Positions 47,451-56,639 of a stretch of DNA of 64,000 bases are shown here, one piece after another; the stretch's first letter is position 1; each line of letters begins with the position of its first letter. This DNA is from Polaromonas sp. (GTDB lineage Bacteria; Pseudomonadota; Gammaproteobacteria; Burkholderiales; Burkholderiaceae_C). Location of the stretch: NCBI GenBank assembly GCA_013298945.1, contig JAAFJR010000003.1:124001-188000 (forward strand), given 5' to 3'. The notes beneath the pieces are model-generated. The model saw only the letters and a program-made list of their open reading frames with translations, was not told where the DNA came from and searched no databases. The position numbers and the translations under genes are program-made.

Positions 47451-48170
47451 TCAGCTCATTTCGATCCAAAGATGACGTATATTGATGTCGCAAAGCTCTT
47501 GCCCACGCGAATGTAACGAACGAAGAGTTGTTAGGCCTACTTTCACATCTACACGCTCAATACTCAACAAGTCCTCCTTAAACCAACTAAAGGGCGGTGA
47601 TATTCCTAATTCTCTAATCCAAGCATTCAAGCGCTCATGCCAAGTTTTTGGAGATTCATTTTGAACGTAGGCAATCATGGCAACAAGGGAATGCGCTGCC
47701 CCATGATTTCCCTCCTTGAAGCGTTGAATACCACCTGTTGATGCGTGTCGATTGAAGATGTACTCGCGCTCATCACGGCCGTTGTCCTTGGGCGTTGGTA
47801 GTCGCTTACACTCGATAGGCAACAAGATATCGAACTGAGTGCAACGTCGACCCTCAATCCAGACAGTCGGGCTACATGGCGAAGCAACCAGATCAATTTT
47901 TCTCCCCTTTTTATGTTCGTCAGGCTCCTCGATACGGAACTGCATAAAATCCCATCCTCGCGAAAGGCGAGCAGCAGTATTCAGGTGACCACACAGTTGC
48001 GAAGTGAGGGCTGTTTCTGCTGTTTTCTTTGAGCGATCTGGGTGATCTCTCCACCTTGGTAACTCGTCGGCAATGAAATCAATCAGTTCATGAATTGACG
48101 CCGAATTCATGTGCAAATCTCTGCTGAGAGAGCCAATGGGAGTGTAATGGTCTGGAGAATTCGCGAGCAT
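47451..48170 (-). CDS. PD-(D/E)XK nuclease-like protein, likely restriction partner
   Basis: The 239-residue protein contains KGRKIDLVASP and, about 25 residues later, FDILLPIECKRLPTP. Together these give the Asp ... Glu-x-Lys arrangement of PD-(D/E)XK nucleases. It starts 11 bp after the stop of the large methylase gene, on the same strand. Pairing of a nuclease-like gene with an adenine methylase suggests a restriction-modification system (inference). ATG 48170 is used; an internal ATG (MNSASIHELIDF) is possible. No nuclease activity is proved by the motif alone. Confidence 0.65.
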   Translation of the reverse strand: MLANSPDHYTPIGSLSRDLHMNSASIHELIDFIADELPRWRDHPDRSKKTAETALTSQLCGHLNTAARLSRGWDFMQFRIEEPDEHKKGRKIDLVASPCSPTVWIEGRRCTQFDILLPIECKRLPTPKDNGRDEREYIFNRHASTGGIQRFKEGNHGAAHSLVAMIAYVQNESPKTWHERLNAWIRELGISPPFSWFKEDLLSIERVDVKVGLTTLRSLHSRGQELCDINIRHLWIEMS

Positions 48171-48181
48171 AAGGCGATGTG

Positions 48182-51025
48182 CTAAAAACCCTGCAACCTT
48201 AGATCCGCCAATGTTTCATCGGCATCACGTAATGCAACGGATCGCATCCAAAATCGCAAACGATCTGGCTTCAATAGAAATACGAAATTGCCGTCATAGA
48301 TACGTGCGATACGGGTGACTTGGAGTGTCGAGCCCTGCTGTTCATGCATAAGTAAATTCAGTTTATCTCTCAACGTATCCGCACCACTCCAATCCACCGT
48401 GCCCTTGCCGAAGATGAATGGCTGGCAGATTACACCAGGCCAAGCCTGCGGAGGGAGTGCCTGCGCTGGTTTTTTTTTGTAGATGGCGTTAATCTGGTGC
48501 ATGTACACATCATTGAATTCAGCTATCGTCGGCAAGCCACTACGTTTCATGACAGAGGAGTCCTCGCCCAAGCGGACGAATTCACGATAGTAATCGACAA
48601 TATCATCAACTAAGATAGTTTCATTTAAACTAAGTTCGAGACTCTTCGCTTCAGGAAATGGAATAGAAAATACATCATCTGCAAGCAGGGATGTCGCTTT
48701 CTGAGCAAATAGTCGATGGCTAGTCAATGCAATATATGCTTGCAACGCCCGTTTTTCACTTGATATCCATGTGTTGACTTTTTGGAGTTCAACAAAATCT
48801 CTTTTTGGTGCACAAAACCCAACAATTTGATTTTTATATGTTAGGTTCGATTCTGTCCATAAAGTATGCGCTAAATCCATATGCTCTCGAATCAATAACA
48901 TCGGTGGTGCGTACCGGCTACTTGGTCGAGGTGCGTTGAAAAATTCACCTGTGGCAACAGTTAATTGGTCACGATCAATTCCATTTTCAAGAAGTGCCTC
49001 TGATGGCAGGTATTTTTCCCCAGTGATATGACTTGCCGGTATGCGTTTGCCCGTATTGCCTTCGATAAAGCCTTCACCAAAGTCCCATTTTCTTACTCTA
49101 GCGAAGTCGGCTAGCGTCCTGTAATCTTTTAAACGATCCACTAGCGCTAGTGTACGCCCGCCCCCCAGCAAATTGGCACGCCACACAGCGTCATTTTCCA
49201 AAGCGAGTTGACGAGGTAGCCAATGCAGGTCGTAATAGTCGATATCAAAACCTTGCTCAGCATCGGAACGCCCACTGCGACGAAATGTAGCATGCAAAAT
49301 TTGACGATCTGCAGAAATCTGCTGTGCTTCGGCGACGATCACTATGGCCTTTGTATCTGCTTTGAAGAGCCCACGCACAGAGATGAAATCGAGAATCTCC
49401 CTAACATCCCATCTATTGATAAAGTTGCGACGGAAAGGACGGGACTGCTGGTTGTATAGGAAGTTGTACTGCTGAAGCATGCACAGCACGCCCCCTTCTG
49501 CGATCATCTCTATCGCTTCATGCAAAAACAGATAAGCAAGCTGCTTGTCTGGAAGTGTTCCGTTCTTGGCGTTGTATAGCGCGTAGCTGCGTTCGGCACC
49601 AGGAGTGGTCAGTTTAGATGTGAACGGCGGGTTCCCGACAACAACCCCGATTGGAGCCTTGATTAAGTTTTTCTCTTTTGCATCGAAGAAGCATGACAAA
49701 TGCAGTGTCTTTCCTGCCAGCGGCGGGAAAAGTTTAATCGTGGCTCTGATAGCCTCAGGTTCCAGTGCATCACACAGCGCCAAACACAGGCTGAATGCTG
49801 CCAACTCGATGGCGCCCTCTTCGTTATCAATGCCATGCACACACTTCAATAAATTCTTGAGAACAGTTACACCCGGCTTCTTCCATTGATTTCGGCTACG
49901 CCAATGTAGCACCAATCGTTTGTAAGCTTCAACGAGAAAGACGCCCGAACCGCACGATGGGTCCAAAATGACTTCGCCACGATGTTGCAATCGATCCAGC
50001 CGCTCCCAACTGAGGGACTCTTCTAACATCAAGCGGACTAAAAATGGTGGCGTATATACAGAGCTATCCGTATCTTTAACAAAAAGTTCGTAGATGTGAC
50101 TGATTAGCTCTACCGGCAGATCCTTGAATGAATAGAGCTGCCACAGAGTCAGTTGTCCACCCACTTCTTCGCGTCCCTCTATGAGTCGAGAAAATCGGGT
50201 CAATTGTTGACTGTCTCGCAGGCGTTCACGGTCAGAATCGCTGAAAGTGAAGACGTGGCCATTGAAGCGGCGCTCTAAAGCTTCTAATAGCGATACAAGC
50301 GCAGGACCATTGGCGAGCACTTGGAAGAATTTCTCAGCATCCGGCAAAAATTGCGCAAGATAGCCATCTTCAAATGCCTCACGTTGCTCTAAATAAGCAA
50401 TCAACAACGAAAGTATCAGCAGCTTTCGGCGCAGTGGTTTAGGCAAGATGTTCTTGGCATTTAGCTCTGCACTGATTTCCTCTACAGCTTTTATGAGGCC
50501 CTTGTGAGCGGATTTGTTGGATGAAAGCAAAACCTTACAAGCATCCGTATCGTCCCACAACGTGCCGTTGTGCAGTTGATCTGCACTCCACCATGGATCG
50601 GCGGCGATCGCCGATGCAAACGACAAAGTACGAATGGGATTGCAAATCAACTCGCCAGATGCGGATACGAAGTCAGGACCATGCGCGCATCTGAAAAGCT
50701 GCAGTTGACCTGGCAACTTTCTGTAGACCAGAGGCACGCCACCCCAACTCCACAATTTTTTGTGTATCTCTGCAAACTCCTGATTTGCTTCAGGACCCTC
50801 TGCGAGGAATACGAAGGCCTGAGCCACAGAGCGTTTGCCATTCCGGCCTGCCTCGAAGAATACTGCCTGTGCGCCGTACTCACGTGCCTTTTCCATCAAA
50901 ACCACCTCTTCTGGAGGGCGTCCGGCATGTTGATACAATTTAACGAGCACAAGGCCATCCACTGCCGCATTTTGCTCGGCAATTTCCAGTTGATCCCACC
51001 AAATTTGATGCTCGCTTGTCAGCAT
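48182..51025 (-). CDS. Adenine-specific DNA methylase (N6_Mtase/Eco57I-like), 947 residues
   Basis: Motif I ILDPSCGSGVFLVEAYKRL (about residue 353) and motif IV GVVVGNPPF (about 463) define an N6-adenine methyltransferase of the gamma-like class. The first about 300 residues are a helical domain with no motif that I can assign. The C-terminal part after about 650 resembles the target-recognition regions of type IIG-like enzymes (LIREHMDLAHTLWTESNLTY). It would methylate adenine in a specific site using S-adenosylmethionine. With the nuclease-like gene downstream it forms a probable two-gene restriction-modification operon. Confidence 0.85.
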   Translation of the reverse strand: MLTSEHQIWWDQLEIAEQNAAVDGLVLVKLYQHAGRPPEEVVLMEKAREYGAQAVFFEAGRNGKRSVAQAFVFLAEGPEANQEFAEIHKKLWSWGGVPLVYRKLPGQLQLFRCAHGPDFVSASGELICNPIRTLSFASAIAADPWWSADQLHNGTLWDDTDACKVLLSSNKSAHKGLIKAVEEISAELNAKNILPKPLRRKLLILSLLIAYLEQREAFEDGYLAQFLPDAEKFFQVLANGPALVSLLEALERRFNGHVFTFSDSDRERLRDSQQLTRFSRLIEGREEVGGQLTLWQLYSFKDLPVELISHIYELFVKDTDSSVYTPPFLVRLMLEESLSWERLDRLQHRGEVILDPSCGSGVFLVEAYKRLVLHWRSRNQWKKPGVTVLKNLLKCVHGIDNEEGAIELAAFSLCLALCDALEPEAIRATIKLFPPLAGKTLHLSCFFDAKEKNLIKAPIGVVVGNPPFTSKLTTPGAERSYALYNAKNGTLPDKQLAYLFLHEAIEMIAEGGVLCMLQQYNFLYNQQSRPFRRNFINRWDVREILDFISVRGLFKADTKAIVIVAEAQQISADRQILHATFRRSGRSDAEQGFDIDYYDLHWLPRQLALENDAVWRANLLGGGRTLALVDRLKDYRTLADFARVRKWDFGEGFIEGNTGKRIPASHITGEKYLPSEALLENGIDRDQLTVATGEFFNAPRPSSRYAPPMLLIREHMDLAHTLWTESNLTYKNQIVGFCAPKRDFVELQKVNTWISSEKRALQAYIALTSHRLFAQKATSLLADDVFSIPFPEAKSLELSLNETILVDDIVDYYREFVRLGEDSSVMKRSGLPTIAEFNDVYMHQINAIYKKKPAQALPPQAWPGVICQPFIFGKGTVDWSGADTLRDKLNLLMHEQQGSTLQVTRIARIYDGNFVFLLKPDRLRFWMRSVALRDADETLADLRLQGF

Positions 51026-51339
51026 CTACTCTCCAAAAAAATAAGATATTGGTCTGTCGCTGCACACACCGATGGTACTAAATGCACAGCTGTATCCGAA
51101 TATTTCTATCACTCAGTTGTACATTGGTAATGCTCTGGGCATTCAGTTGGTACATTCTTGTGCCCAATTCTCAGATTTCAGTGTCTTTATTTGCAAATAA
51201 ATGAGAATATCTGTCAAGACACATTCAAGCGTTTGATAAGCGTAACCAATTGTACGTCGTTAAATCCATATGGGTTGCTGCTTATAGCATCATGACGCCT
51301 CATTTCTAACGTAAGTTTCGTCTAACCAATTGATCAAGG

Positions 51340-51395
51340 TGTTGAGTCTCACCCAAAATTAACCACTTGGGGTCAGTTCTAAGTGAAAATCAACA
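51340..51395. mobile_element. 56-bp element with inverted ends, possible insertion-sequence remnant
   Basis: Ends TGTTGAGTCTCAC and GTGAAAATCAACA are inverted repeats matching at 11 of 13 positions. The GTGAAAATCAACA end with GGTCAGTTCTAA before it resembles the ends of some IS21-like elements (recollection only). Confidence 0.35.
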
Positions 51396-51409
51396 CCGGT
51401 ATTTACTAA

Positions 51410-51619
51410 GCACATGTTCGAGCCGACAGTGTCGCAATAGCTGAACCATCCATACACATCTCAATCGCTGAAGTTGGAAACGACATTCCGCAAAATATCG
51501 CCACTTATTTAGTGATCTATTTTGCAGGCGTGACTATCGGTACAACATCAGTTGATCGAATGCAAAAAGAATCAGAGCTCATTGCTGATGAGTTGGTCAA
51601 GCTAGCCAAGGAAGTTTAA
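51410..51619 (+). pseudogene. Short open stretch, possible gene remnant
   Basis: It is open from a stop at 51407 to TAA 51617. The end reads VGNDIPQNIATYLVIYFAGV, then TIGTTSVDRMQKESELIADE and LVKLAKEV, which looks like real protein sequence. There is no ATG/GTG near the beginning, so it may be the tail of a lost gene. Family not recognised. Confidence 0.35.
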
Positions 51620-51721
51620 TTCGACCGACATCAACGAGTAAGAGCGCTAAACACTTAATTGTTTTTGGCAGAACCTAGCGATTCGGAATCCCAATCGCGA
51701 ATGATCGCAATTGCAGTCTGG

Positions 51722-51812
51722 CATTAGAAAATGGGTGGCATAAAACAGCTTCAATAGCTTAGGATTTGGGTGGCGCGATAAGTATTGGGGTAATTTCGCG
51801 ATAAGAATAATT
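51722..51812. repeat. IS-end-like motifs
   Basis: GGGTGGCATAAAAC, GGGTGGCGCGATAAG and TTTCGCGATAAG recur within 90 bp. Repeated short motifs of this type are found at ends of IS21-family elements; this is only suggestive here. Confidence 0.25.
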
Positions 51813-52272
51813 TAAGATTTAAGCGTCGAACATTAACATTTCAATCCCAACCTTGATGCATATGGAAATAGTTAGCCAAGTGTAAATATAGAAGTCTGCA
51901 TCAAGTCCAACCCTGATACATCATCTAATGACTATGCGCCTCGCTTGCGCATTGAAGTCATGGCCGCCAAAATGATTTGATGAGCGCTAACGGATGCGCT
52001 TGCCAGTTATTAATGATTAAAAGAAACAAAGCTCCTTAATACATAAGTAGTAACCTAAAACGCACTCACCTTTAAAAGCATAAGACCAGTACGCATTTAC
52101 TTACAAATACAGTGATTCCTCGATTAATTCACACCTCAAAGGTTAACAATCATTAAGCATGTCGCTTATGATTGTTTTATGAAATACGCTAGTACGTAAC
52201 AAATGCTCTTATCACTTTGGTGGTGAGAGGATGTACTCAATTCTACAAATAACTAAATTTCGCTATTCACCC

Positions 52273-52617
52273 ATGCATTCCTTATCAAACATTAACCTCC
52301 GAGCTCTTTTTGCTGCCGTATTGGCTTCCTTTTTAGCGGTTGGTTGTGGCGGTGGCGGTAGTTCATCGAGTCAAATTCGCCCTACCAAAGCTATGTATGA
52401 CCAGATAAATGTGGGGATGTCATATACGCAAGTTGTTTCAATTGTTGGTGGTTCTGGTGACCGTGGAACTGGCGGCTTTGGTGGAGAGGCTAATAAAGTT
52501 ACATGGTCAATTACTGACCCATATGCCCGATTGGTCGTGTATTTGCAAGATGAAAAAGTGACGATTAAATTTTATGAGGGCGTGGAAACCGGTGGCAAAG
52601 GCATTGCGTTTCCATGA
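52273..52617 (+). CDS. Small lipoprotein with SmpA/BamE-like domain
   Basis: Starting at ATG 52273, MHSLSNINLRALFAAVLASF then LAVGCGGGG is a lipoprotein signal peptide with lipobox AVGC, followed by a Ser-rich linker. YDQINVGMSYTQVVSIVGG is the helix-loop pattern of SmpA/OmlA (BamE-like) domains, and the rest is beta-rich (VTWSITDPYARLVVYLQDEK). An earlier ATG at 52231 would bury the signal peptide. It sits ahead of the large-protein gene chain; whether it belongs to the same transcript is unknown. Confidence 0.75.
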   Translation: MHSLSNINLRALFAAVLASFLAVGCGGGGSSSSQIRPTKAMYDQINVGMSYTQVVSIVGGSGDRGTGGFGGEANKVTWSITDPYARLVVYLQDEKVTIKFYEGVETGGKGIAFP

Positions 52618-52637
52618 AAGCAAACATTTACTCCAAG

Positions 52638-52769
52638 CAAATTGCGTTCGAAGTTGTAGTTTGCCTTCCTGATAGTTGCTTAGGCAGCAAATACGCTGAC
52701 TGTGGCTCAAAAACTGATGATTTTATGCACAATTCAGCGAATGATGATCTTTGGGAGATTGCGGCATGA
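52638..52769 (+). pseudogene. Remnant of the 3' end of a third large-protein gene
   Basis: In the frame ending TGA 52767-52769 the sequence reads LPDSCLGSKYADCGSKT... NSANDDLWEIAA. This aligns with the C-terminus of the large protein ending at 56055 (FNSCTGNKYTGYGLKT... DAANDDVWGIAA). Both ends overlap the start of a small membrane-protein gene in the same way. The 5' part is missing and there is no start codon. Confidence 0.6.
52672..52702 (-). repeat. Degenerate 43-bp repeat inside the large-gene remnant
   Basis: ATAGTTGCTTAGGCAGCAAA then TACGCTGACT matches the inner part of the reverse repeat and occupies the same place as copy 11 in the intact gene. Confidence 0.5.
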
Positions 52770-53308
52770 GTTCCTTCCAAATAACTTCGCCAAAATCTTA
52801 CTTAAAGCCTTGGTGGAGAAAATACAGCAATGCCTTGATTGTATTTCTAGGCTCATTTTCTTTTGCTGGTTACCTCATTGCATTTCATTTAAGCAATCCA
52901 ATACCCAATAAAGAAAATTTGATAAAAATTCCAATCAAAGTGATTAGTGTACAAAATCTTGATCCCCATTTGCAGGTGCAATTGGAAGATGGCACAAAGC
53001 AAACCATGGAGTTTCCTGTAGTTCAATTTTTAAAAGGAAAAACATACTATGGAATTGATGATGACGCCAAGAAAAGATTGCAAAATTGTATGGGCTACAC
53101 CAGAGGTGTTAAAGTTAAATTAGCATTATCGGAGCGGTTTAGAGTTTGGGAAATTTCGTGTGGTGACGTTAACTTGACTTATGAAGAAGCGTCTAGTTAT
53201 TGGCATAAACGTGATGCTCGTTTGTTTGAATGGTCAATATTTGGTTACTTAATACTTATGACATTTGTTTCCGCATTGTTGGTTTGGATGGAACGGAGAA
53301 AAAAATGA
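52766..53308 (+). CDS. Small membrane protein A
   Basis: The 180-residue protein has an N-terminal membrane segment (ALIVFLGSFSFAGYLIAF), a beta-rich domain with two Cys (VISVQNLDPHLQVQLEDGTK; GYTRGVKVKLALSERF) and a C-terminal membrane segment (FGYLILMTFVSALLVWM). It therefore presents a probable periplasmic domain between two anchors. GGGAG precedes ATG 52766, which overlaps the TGA of the upstream remnant. Its own stop overlaps the next ATG (ATGA), so it is coupled to large protein 1. Family not recognised; a helper or protective role for the neighbouring large protein is conceivable. Confidence 0.75.
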   Translation: MSSFQITSPKSYLKPWWRKYSNALIVFLGSFSFAGYLIAFHLSNPIPNKENLIKIPIKVISVQNLDPHLQVQLEDGTKQTMEFPVVQFLKGKTYYGIDDDAKKRLQNCMGYTRGVKVKLALSERFRVWEISCGDVNLTYEEASSYWHKRDARLFEWSIFGYLILMTFVSALLVWMERRKK

Positions 53309-56055
53309 GTGGCACTAAATTTTCAACCTATTTGATTGCTAAAGGCAATGCTATCGTTAACACTGGAAATACGAGCACGGGCACAGTTGATGCAAGTGGT
53401 AATCCGAATGTTTCTGGTACGGTTATCGGAACGGCTCAAACAGTGCATTCATTTGTGGAGTTAGGTACTGTTGGGTTTTCTAAAGTTAGTTCTTTGATAC
53501 CTGGTGTTGGTGTTGTCTTGTCTGGTGCTGCAATTACTGATAGTGGAATAAACATTGGCGCAAATATTTCAGATGGTAAACCAGTCCAAGTAAGCGATAT
53601 AGCAGGCGTAGCATCAAGCACATTGGCGGGCGCTGCAGGCGTGTTGGTACTAATGGGCATTAGTGGACCTATAGTCGTTGCTTTAGGCGCGACTGCCTTG
53701 GTCGCAGGGGGCATGCAACTATACGCAGGATTAACGGGTTGGACAACGGATGTATTTGGCAATCCAAAGGAAATTCCATTAACCGCTTCACAAATTCGCG
53801 ATGTTAATTCTCATCTAACGACAATTGACAGTAGTTACGTCAAACCGATTGAAGTTAAAACCATAGAAATCAAAAACGGCGATAGCACCACACGCATAGA
53901 GCAAGTTATTGACTCAAAGACTGGCAAAGTCGTTCAAGAAAACACCTACGAACGTGGCCTTCAAGACGCACCCGATGGCTTCAAGCTAGTAGGTGCAATA
54001 GATCATCAAACAGGTGTTGGTTGGGCAATGAATCGTGAAACTGGAAAAATGGAGCAAGTACCGGTTTCTGCACCGTGGACACTTGAGCCCGCCCCCACAA
54101 CCGTCTTCAACCCCACCACAGCGCTACCCAACAGCAAAAGCGAATACACCATCACCGTCCAACCCGGTGACACCGTCAGCTCTATTGCAGCCAAGTTAGG
54201 CATGAGCACCAAGGAATACAGTGACTTTTTGAAATATGAATATGGTGCTGACGCCGATTTAAACAGCATTGTCGCTGGCAGACCGCTGCCCATTCCCAAA
54301 GAAGTTCATGACAAACTAACGGGTACGGATATTGACCCTACCAACCCCACTGGTAAAAACGCTGTTAACGGCTCAGACAAACAAAGCGACGATGCAGCAG
54401 CCAAGCGCGAAGGTGATGAAGCAGGTCAAAAGTGGGGCGACTTTGGTGAGGATTTAACGCAAACCGATACGCCTATCTTCACCCCAATAGTCGCCACCAA
54501 AGACCTCCCACCCGATCAAGTCCTCACCCTAGCCGCAGCAGACACAGACGACGGTGTAGTCTCCGATGCAGGCTCTGGCGGCTATGTAGCCGGCGTAAAT
54601 ACTGCCATAGACGCTCCCAATACAATAGCAAATTCAGTCATTCCAGCCACTCCCGTCACCGCCCCAACCCTTAACGACCTACAAAACACCGCCCTCAACG
54701 ACGCTCTAGCAGCAGCTGGCCTAAACCTAGACGGCAACAACCCCATCACAGCCCTGCCACCCGTCAACGGCATGGTCATCTTGGCGAACGCTGATGGCGA
54801 CATCGTGGGCTCAATTGATGTCAGCAACGCTGGCAGCGGTGGCACAGCAAACTTGCAAATCATCGGCCAGCCACCCCAAGTGGTAGACCGACTGGGCAAC
54901 AGCTTTGATCTTGACACATCCGCAACCATGGGCACAGCCACCGGCGTGTTGGGCTTGGGCAACACCCTACTAGGCCTAGCCAACTGGGACAACGCCAGCG
55001 ACCTAAGCCATGTGCAGACCGTGGTCAGCATCTACAACCAAATCAATGGCTTGGCTAATTTAGGCATGCCAAACATGGGCGGTGTCGGCTCGGTACTGAG
55101 CTTTTTAAGCGCCTGTGACAGTGGCGACGCAGGCGGCATCGTCTACAGCGGCTTGCAGATGGTGGACACCTTGACCTCCAGCGCTGGCAACCTAGGCATG
55201 ATCAGCGCCATTAACCCCAACATCATCCCTGGTCTGGGCATGATCTTGGCGCTGACCAACATTGAAGACAATCCCTTGGGCGTCGTCACCGCAGCCCTGA
55301 ACTTCTTCCCACCTGCAGGTCCTTTGATAGGCGCGGTGCTGTCTATTGTTCAAATGATAGTCACCCACGCCCCCATTTCTGAGGGTGAAGCGCATGCCAG
55401 CTTTGACGATGCGGGCAACCTCATCGTCACCACAGACAGCGAGAAACACGGTGGCGGCGGTACAGCCAACTACTGGATGGAGCAGCTAGCTAAGGGCGCG
55501 CAGATGGCAGGGCTGCAAACCCCGCAAGCTGGCGCTTACACCGTGGGCATGCCAACGGTGGGCTACAAATACAACCCAGAGGGGTTTAACGACCAAGACA
55601 AAGACGGCGAACAAATCAACGGACACTTAACCTTACGTTGGGTTGACCCTAATGGCGTTGCGCATTCGCGGGTATACACCGCTGATGGCAATGGCGCACT
55701 TGCATGGGGAGATGAAAAAGACAACAGCATCGGTGAAGACTTCTTCTTGCTCATGCAAGACGCCACCAAACGCTACCCACCACTGGCTTATGAGCAGATA
55801 GATGGCGGTGTGGTGCAGTTTGACTACGGCGTTGCCACCGTGGTGTATGCCACCAACACCCACAAGTTTGATGGCATGGCTGAGCATACGCAAGGGGGCG
55901 ATGAGGATACCGATGCGGCGCAAGATGACAATTGTTATATATTTAATAGCTGTACAGGCAATAAATACACCGGCTACGGCCTAAAGACTCCCTCTAAATA
56001 CGGGTTTATAGATGTAGATGCTGCTAATGATGATGTTTGGGGGATAGCGGCGTGA
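53305..56055 (+). CDS. Large protein 1: LysM domain plus shared module, shortened form
   Basis: The 916-residue product has no signal peptide. The N-terminal part contains hydrophobic Gly/Ala/Val-rich segments (LIPGVGVVLSGAAI; LAGAAGVLVLMGISGPIVVA). A LysM domain, which binds peptidoglycan, lies at about 278-333 (YTITVQPGDTVSSIAAKLGM). Residues about 398-873 form a Gly/Ala/Asn-rich module shared almost identically with large protein 2. The last about 42 residues are encoded by a 43-bp repeat copy and the tail NDDVWGIAA, where protein 2 instead continues into its repeats. It is probably a shortened paralogue. ATG 53305 overlaps the membrane protein A stop. Confidence 0.8.
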   Translation: MSGTKFSTYLIAKGNAIVNTGNTSTGTVDASGNPNVSGTVIGTAQTVHSFVELGTVGFSKVSSLIPGVGVVLSGAAITDSGINIGANISDGKPVQVSDIAGVASSTLAGAAGVLVLMGISGPIVVALGATALVAGGMQLYAGLTGWTTDVFGNPKEIPLTASQIRDVNSHLTTIDSSYVKPIEVKTIEIKNGDSTTRIEQVIDSKTGKVVQENTYERGLQDAPDGFKLVGAIDHQTGVGWAMNRETGKMEQVPVSAPWTLEPAPTTVFNPTTALPNSKSEYTITVQPGDTVSSIAAKLGMSTKEYSDFLKYEYGADADLNSIVAGRPLPIPKEVHDKLTGTDIDPTNPTGKNAVNGSDKQSDDAAAKREGDEAGQKWGDFGEDLTQTDTPIFTPIVATKDLPPDQVLTLAAADTDDGVVSDAGSGGYVAGVNTAIDAPNTIANSVIPATPVTAPTLNDLQNTALNDALAAAGLNLDGNNPITALPPVNGMVILANADGDIVGSIDVSNAGSGGTANLQIIGQPPQVVDRLGNSFDLDTSATMGTATGVLGLGNTLLGLANWDNASDLSHVQTVVSIYNQINGLANLGMPNMGGVGSVLSFLSACDSGDAGGIVYSGLQMVDTLTSSAGNLGMISAINPNIIPGLGMILALTNIEDNPLGVVTAALNFFPPAGPLIGAVLSIVQMIVTHAPISEGEAHASFDDAGNLIVTTDSEKHGGGGTANYWMEQLAKGAQMAGLQTPQAGAYTVGMPTVGYKYNPEGFNDQDKDGEQINGHLTLRWVDPNGVAHSRVYTADGNGALAWGDEKDNSIGEDFFLLMQDATKRYPPLAYEQIDGGVVQFDYGVATVVYATNTHKFDGMAEHTQGGDEDTDAAQDDNCYIFNSCTGNKYTGYGLKTPSKYGFIDVDAANDDVWGIAA
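54496..55924 (+). repeat. 1.4-kb block, copy 1, shared with 58162-59582
   Basis: The two blocks are nearly identical over long runs, differing mainly at scattered third-codon positions and in a variable stretch near 54590-54650. They are direct repeats about 3.66 kb apart, inside two different genes. Confidence 0.9.
55934..55976 (-). repeat. 43-bp dispersed repeat, copy 11, inside large protein 1 gene
   Basis: GTTATATATTTAATAGCTG, then AATAAATACACCGGCTA; read through in frame as CYIFNSCTGNKYTGY. It starts within ten bases of where the two large genes stop being alike. Confidence 0.85.
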
Positions 56056-56639
56056 AACAAAAAAATTATTGGCGCACCATATTTGCAACCCCAAGTCATG
56101 CGAGAACAGCAACACTGGCGATGGTAGCAATGTGGATGATTGCTGCTATCTGGGGTTGGTGTTTTGTAGAGCCTACGGTACTACGAGACAGCCAAGCTGC
56201 GCGAGATTACGTGGACTGGGCTACCAAGGTTTTTCCTTGGTTAGAGAACATTAGAAAACTAGTGCCACAAGCTGAAAAAGGCTTGTATTTGCACTGCGTT
56301 TATACGGTGGCACTGGCTCCGCTTAGTATTATTTGTACTTGGTTCATTGGAAAAAGGCCAGAAGCGATAGAGTTTGAAAATAGCAAATCATTCTTTGAAG
56401 TTTGCGTTTCGCCTTTCATAGCTTTTGCGGGCCTAGTAATATTGATATTTATGTACTACGGCTTGCTGCAACCCAGTTTTGGGAAGTTACATAGAACAGG
56501 ATACGCTTTCGTGATGAGTCATCTGACCGTACCCATATTTGCTCCATTCTTTATTATGGGGATTTGGTCTTGTGTGACAGGTATTCTATATTTCACTCAT
56601 CTTTCAATTCGACGATTCAAGGAGTTAACCCGTGGCTAG
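56052..56639 (+). CDS. Small membrane protein B
   Basis: This 195-residue protein has about four hydrophobic segments (TLAMVAMWMIAAIWGWCF; CVYTVALAPLSIICTWFIG; FIAFAGLVILIFMYYGLL; PIFAPFFIMGIWSCVTGILY). Its start GTG 56052 overlaps the stop of large protein 1, and its stop overlaps the GTG start of large protein 2 by eight bases. It thus takes the same position in the gene chain as membrane protein A, but I see no sequence similarity between them. Function unknown; it may be paired with the following large protein. Confidence 0.75.
   Translation: MKQKNYWRTIFATPSHARTATLAMVAMWMIAAIWGWCFVEPTVLRDSQAARDYVDWATKVFPWLENIRKLVPQAEKGLYLHCVYTVALAPLSIICTWFIGKRPEAIEFENSKSFFEVCVSPFIAFAGLVILIFMYYGLLQPSFGKLHRTGYAFVMSHLTVPIFAPFFIMGIWSCVTGILYFTHLSIRRFKELTRG

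Larger units (their letters stand above)
51026..52272. other. 1.2-kb region without an intact gene
   Basis: A/T-rich and apparently decayed. It holds a small element with inverted ends (51340-51395), an open stretch of about 69 codons without a normal start (51410-51619), and IS-end-like motifs near 51725-51810. Two similar segments, CAACCTTGATGCATAT and CAACCCTGATACATCA, lie near 51850 and 51910. No promoter for the downstream gene chain is obvious. Confidence 0.5.
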
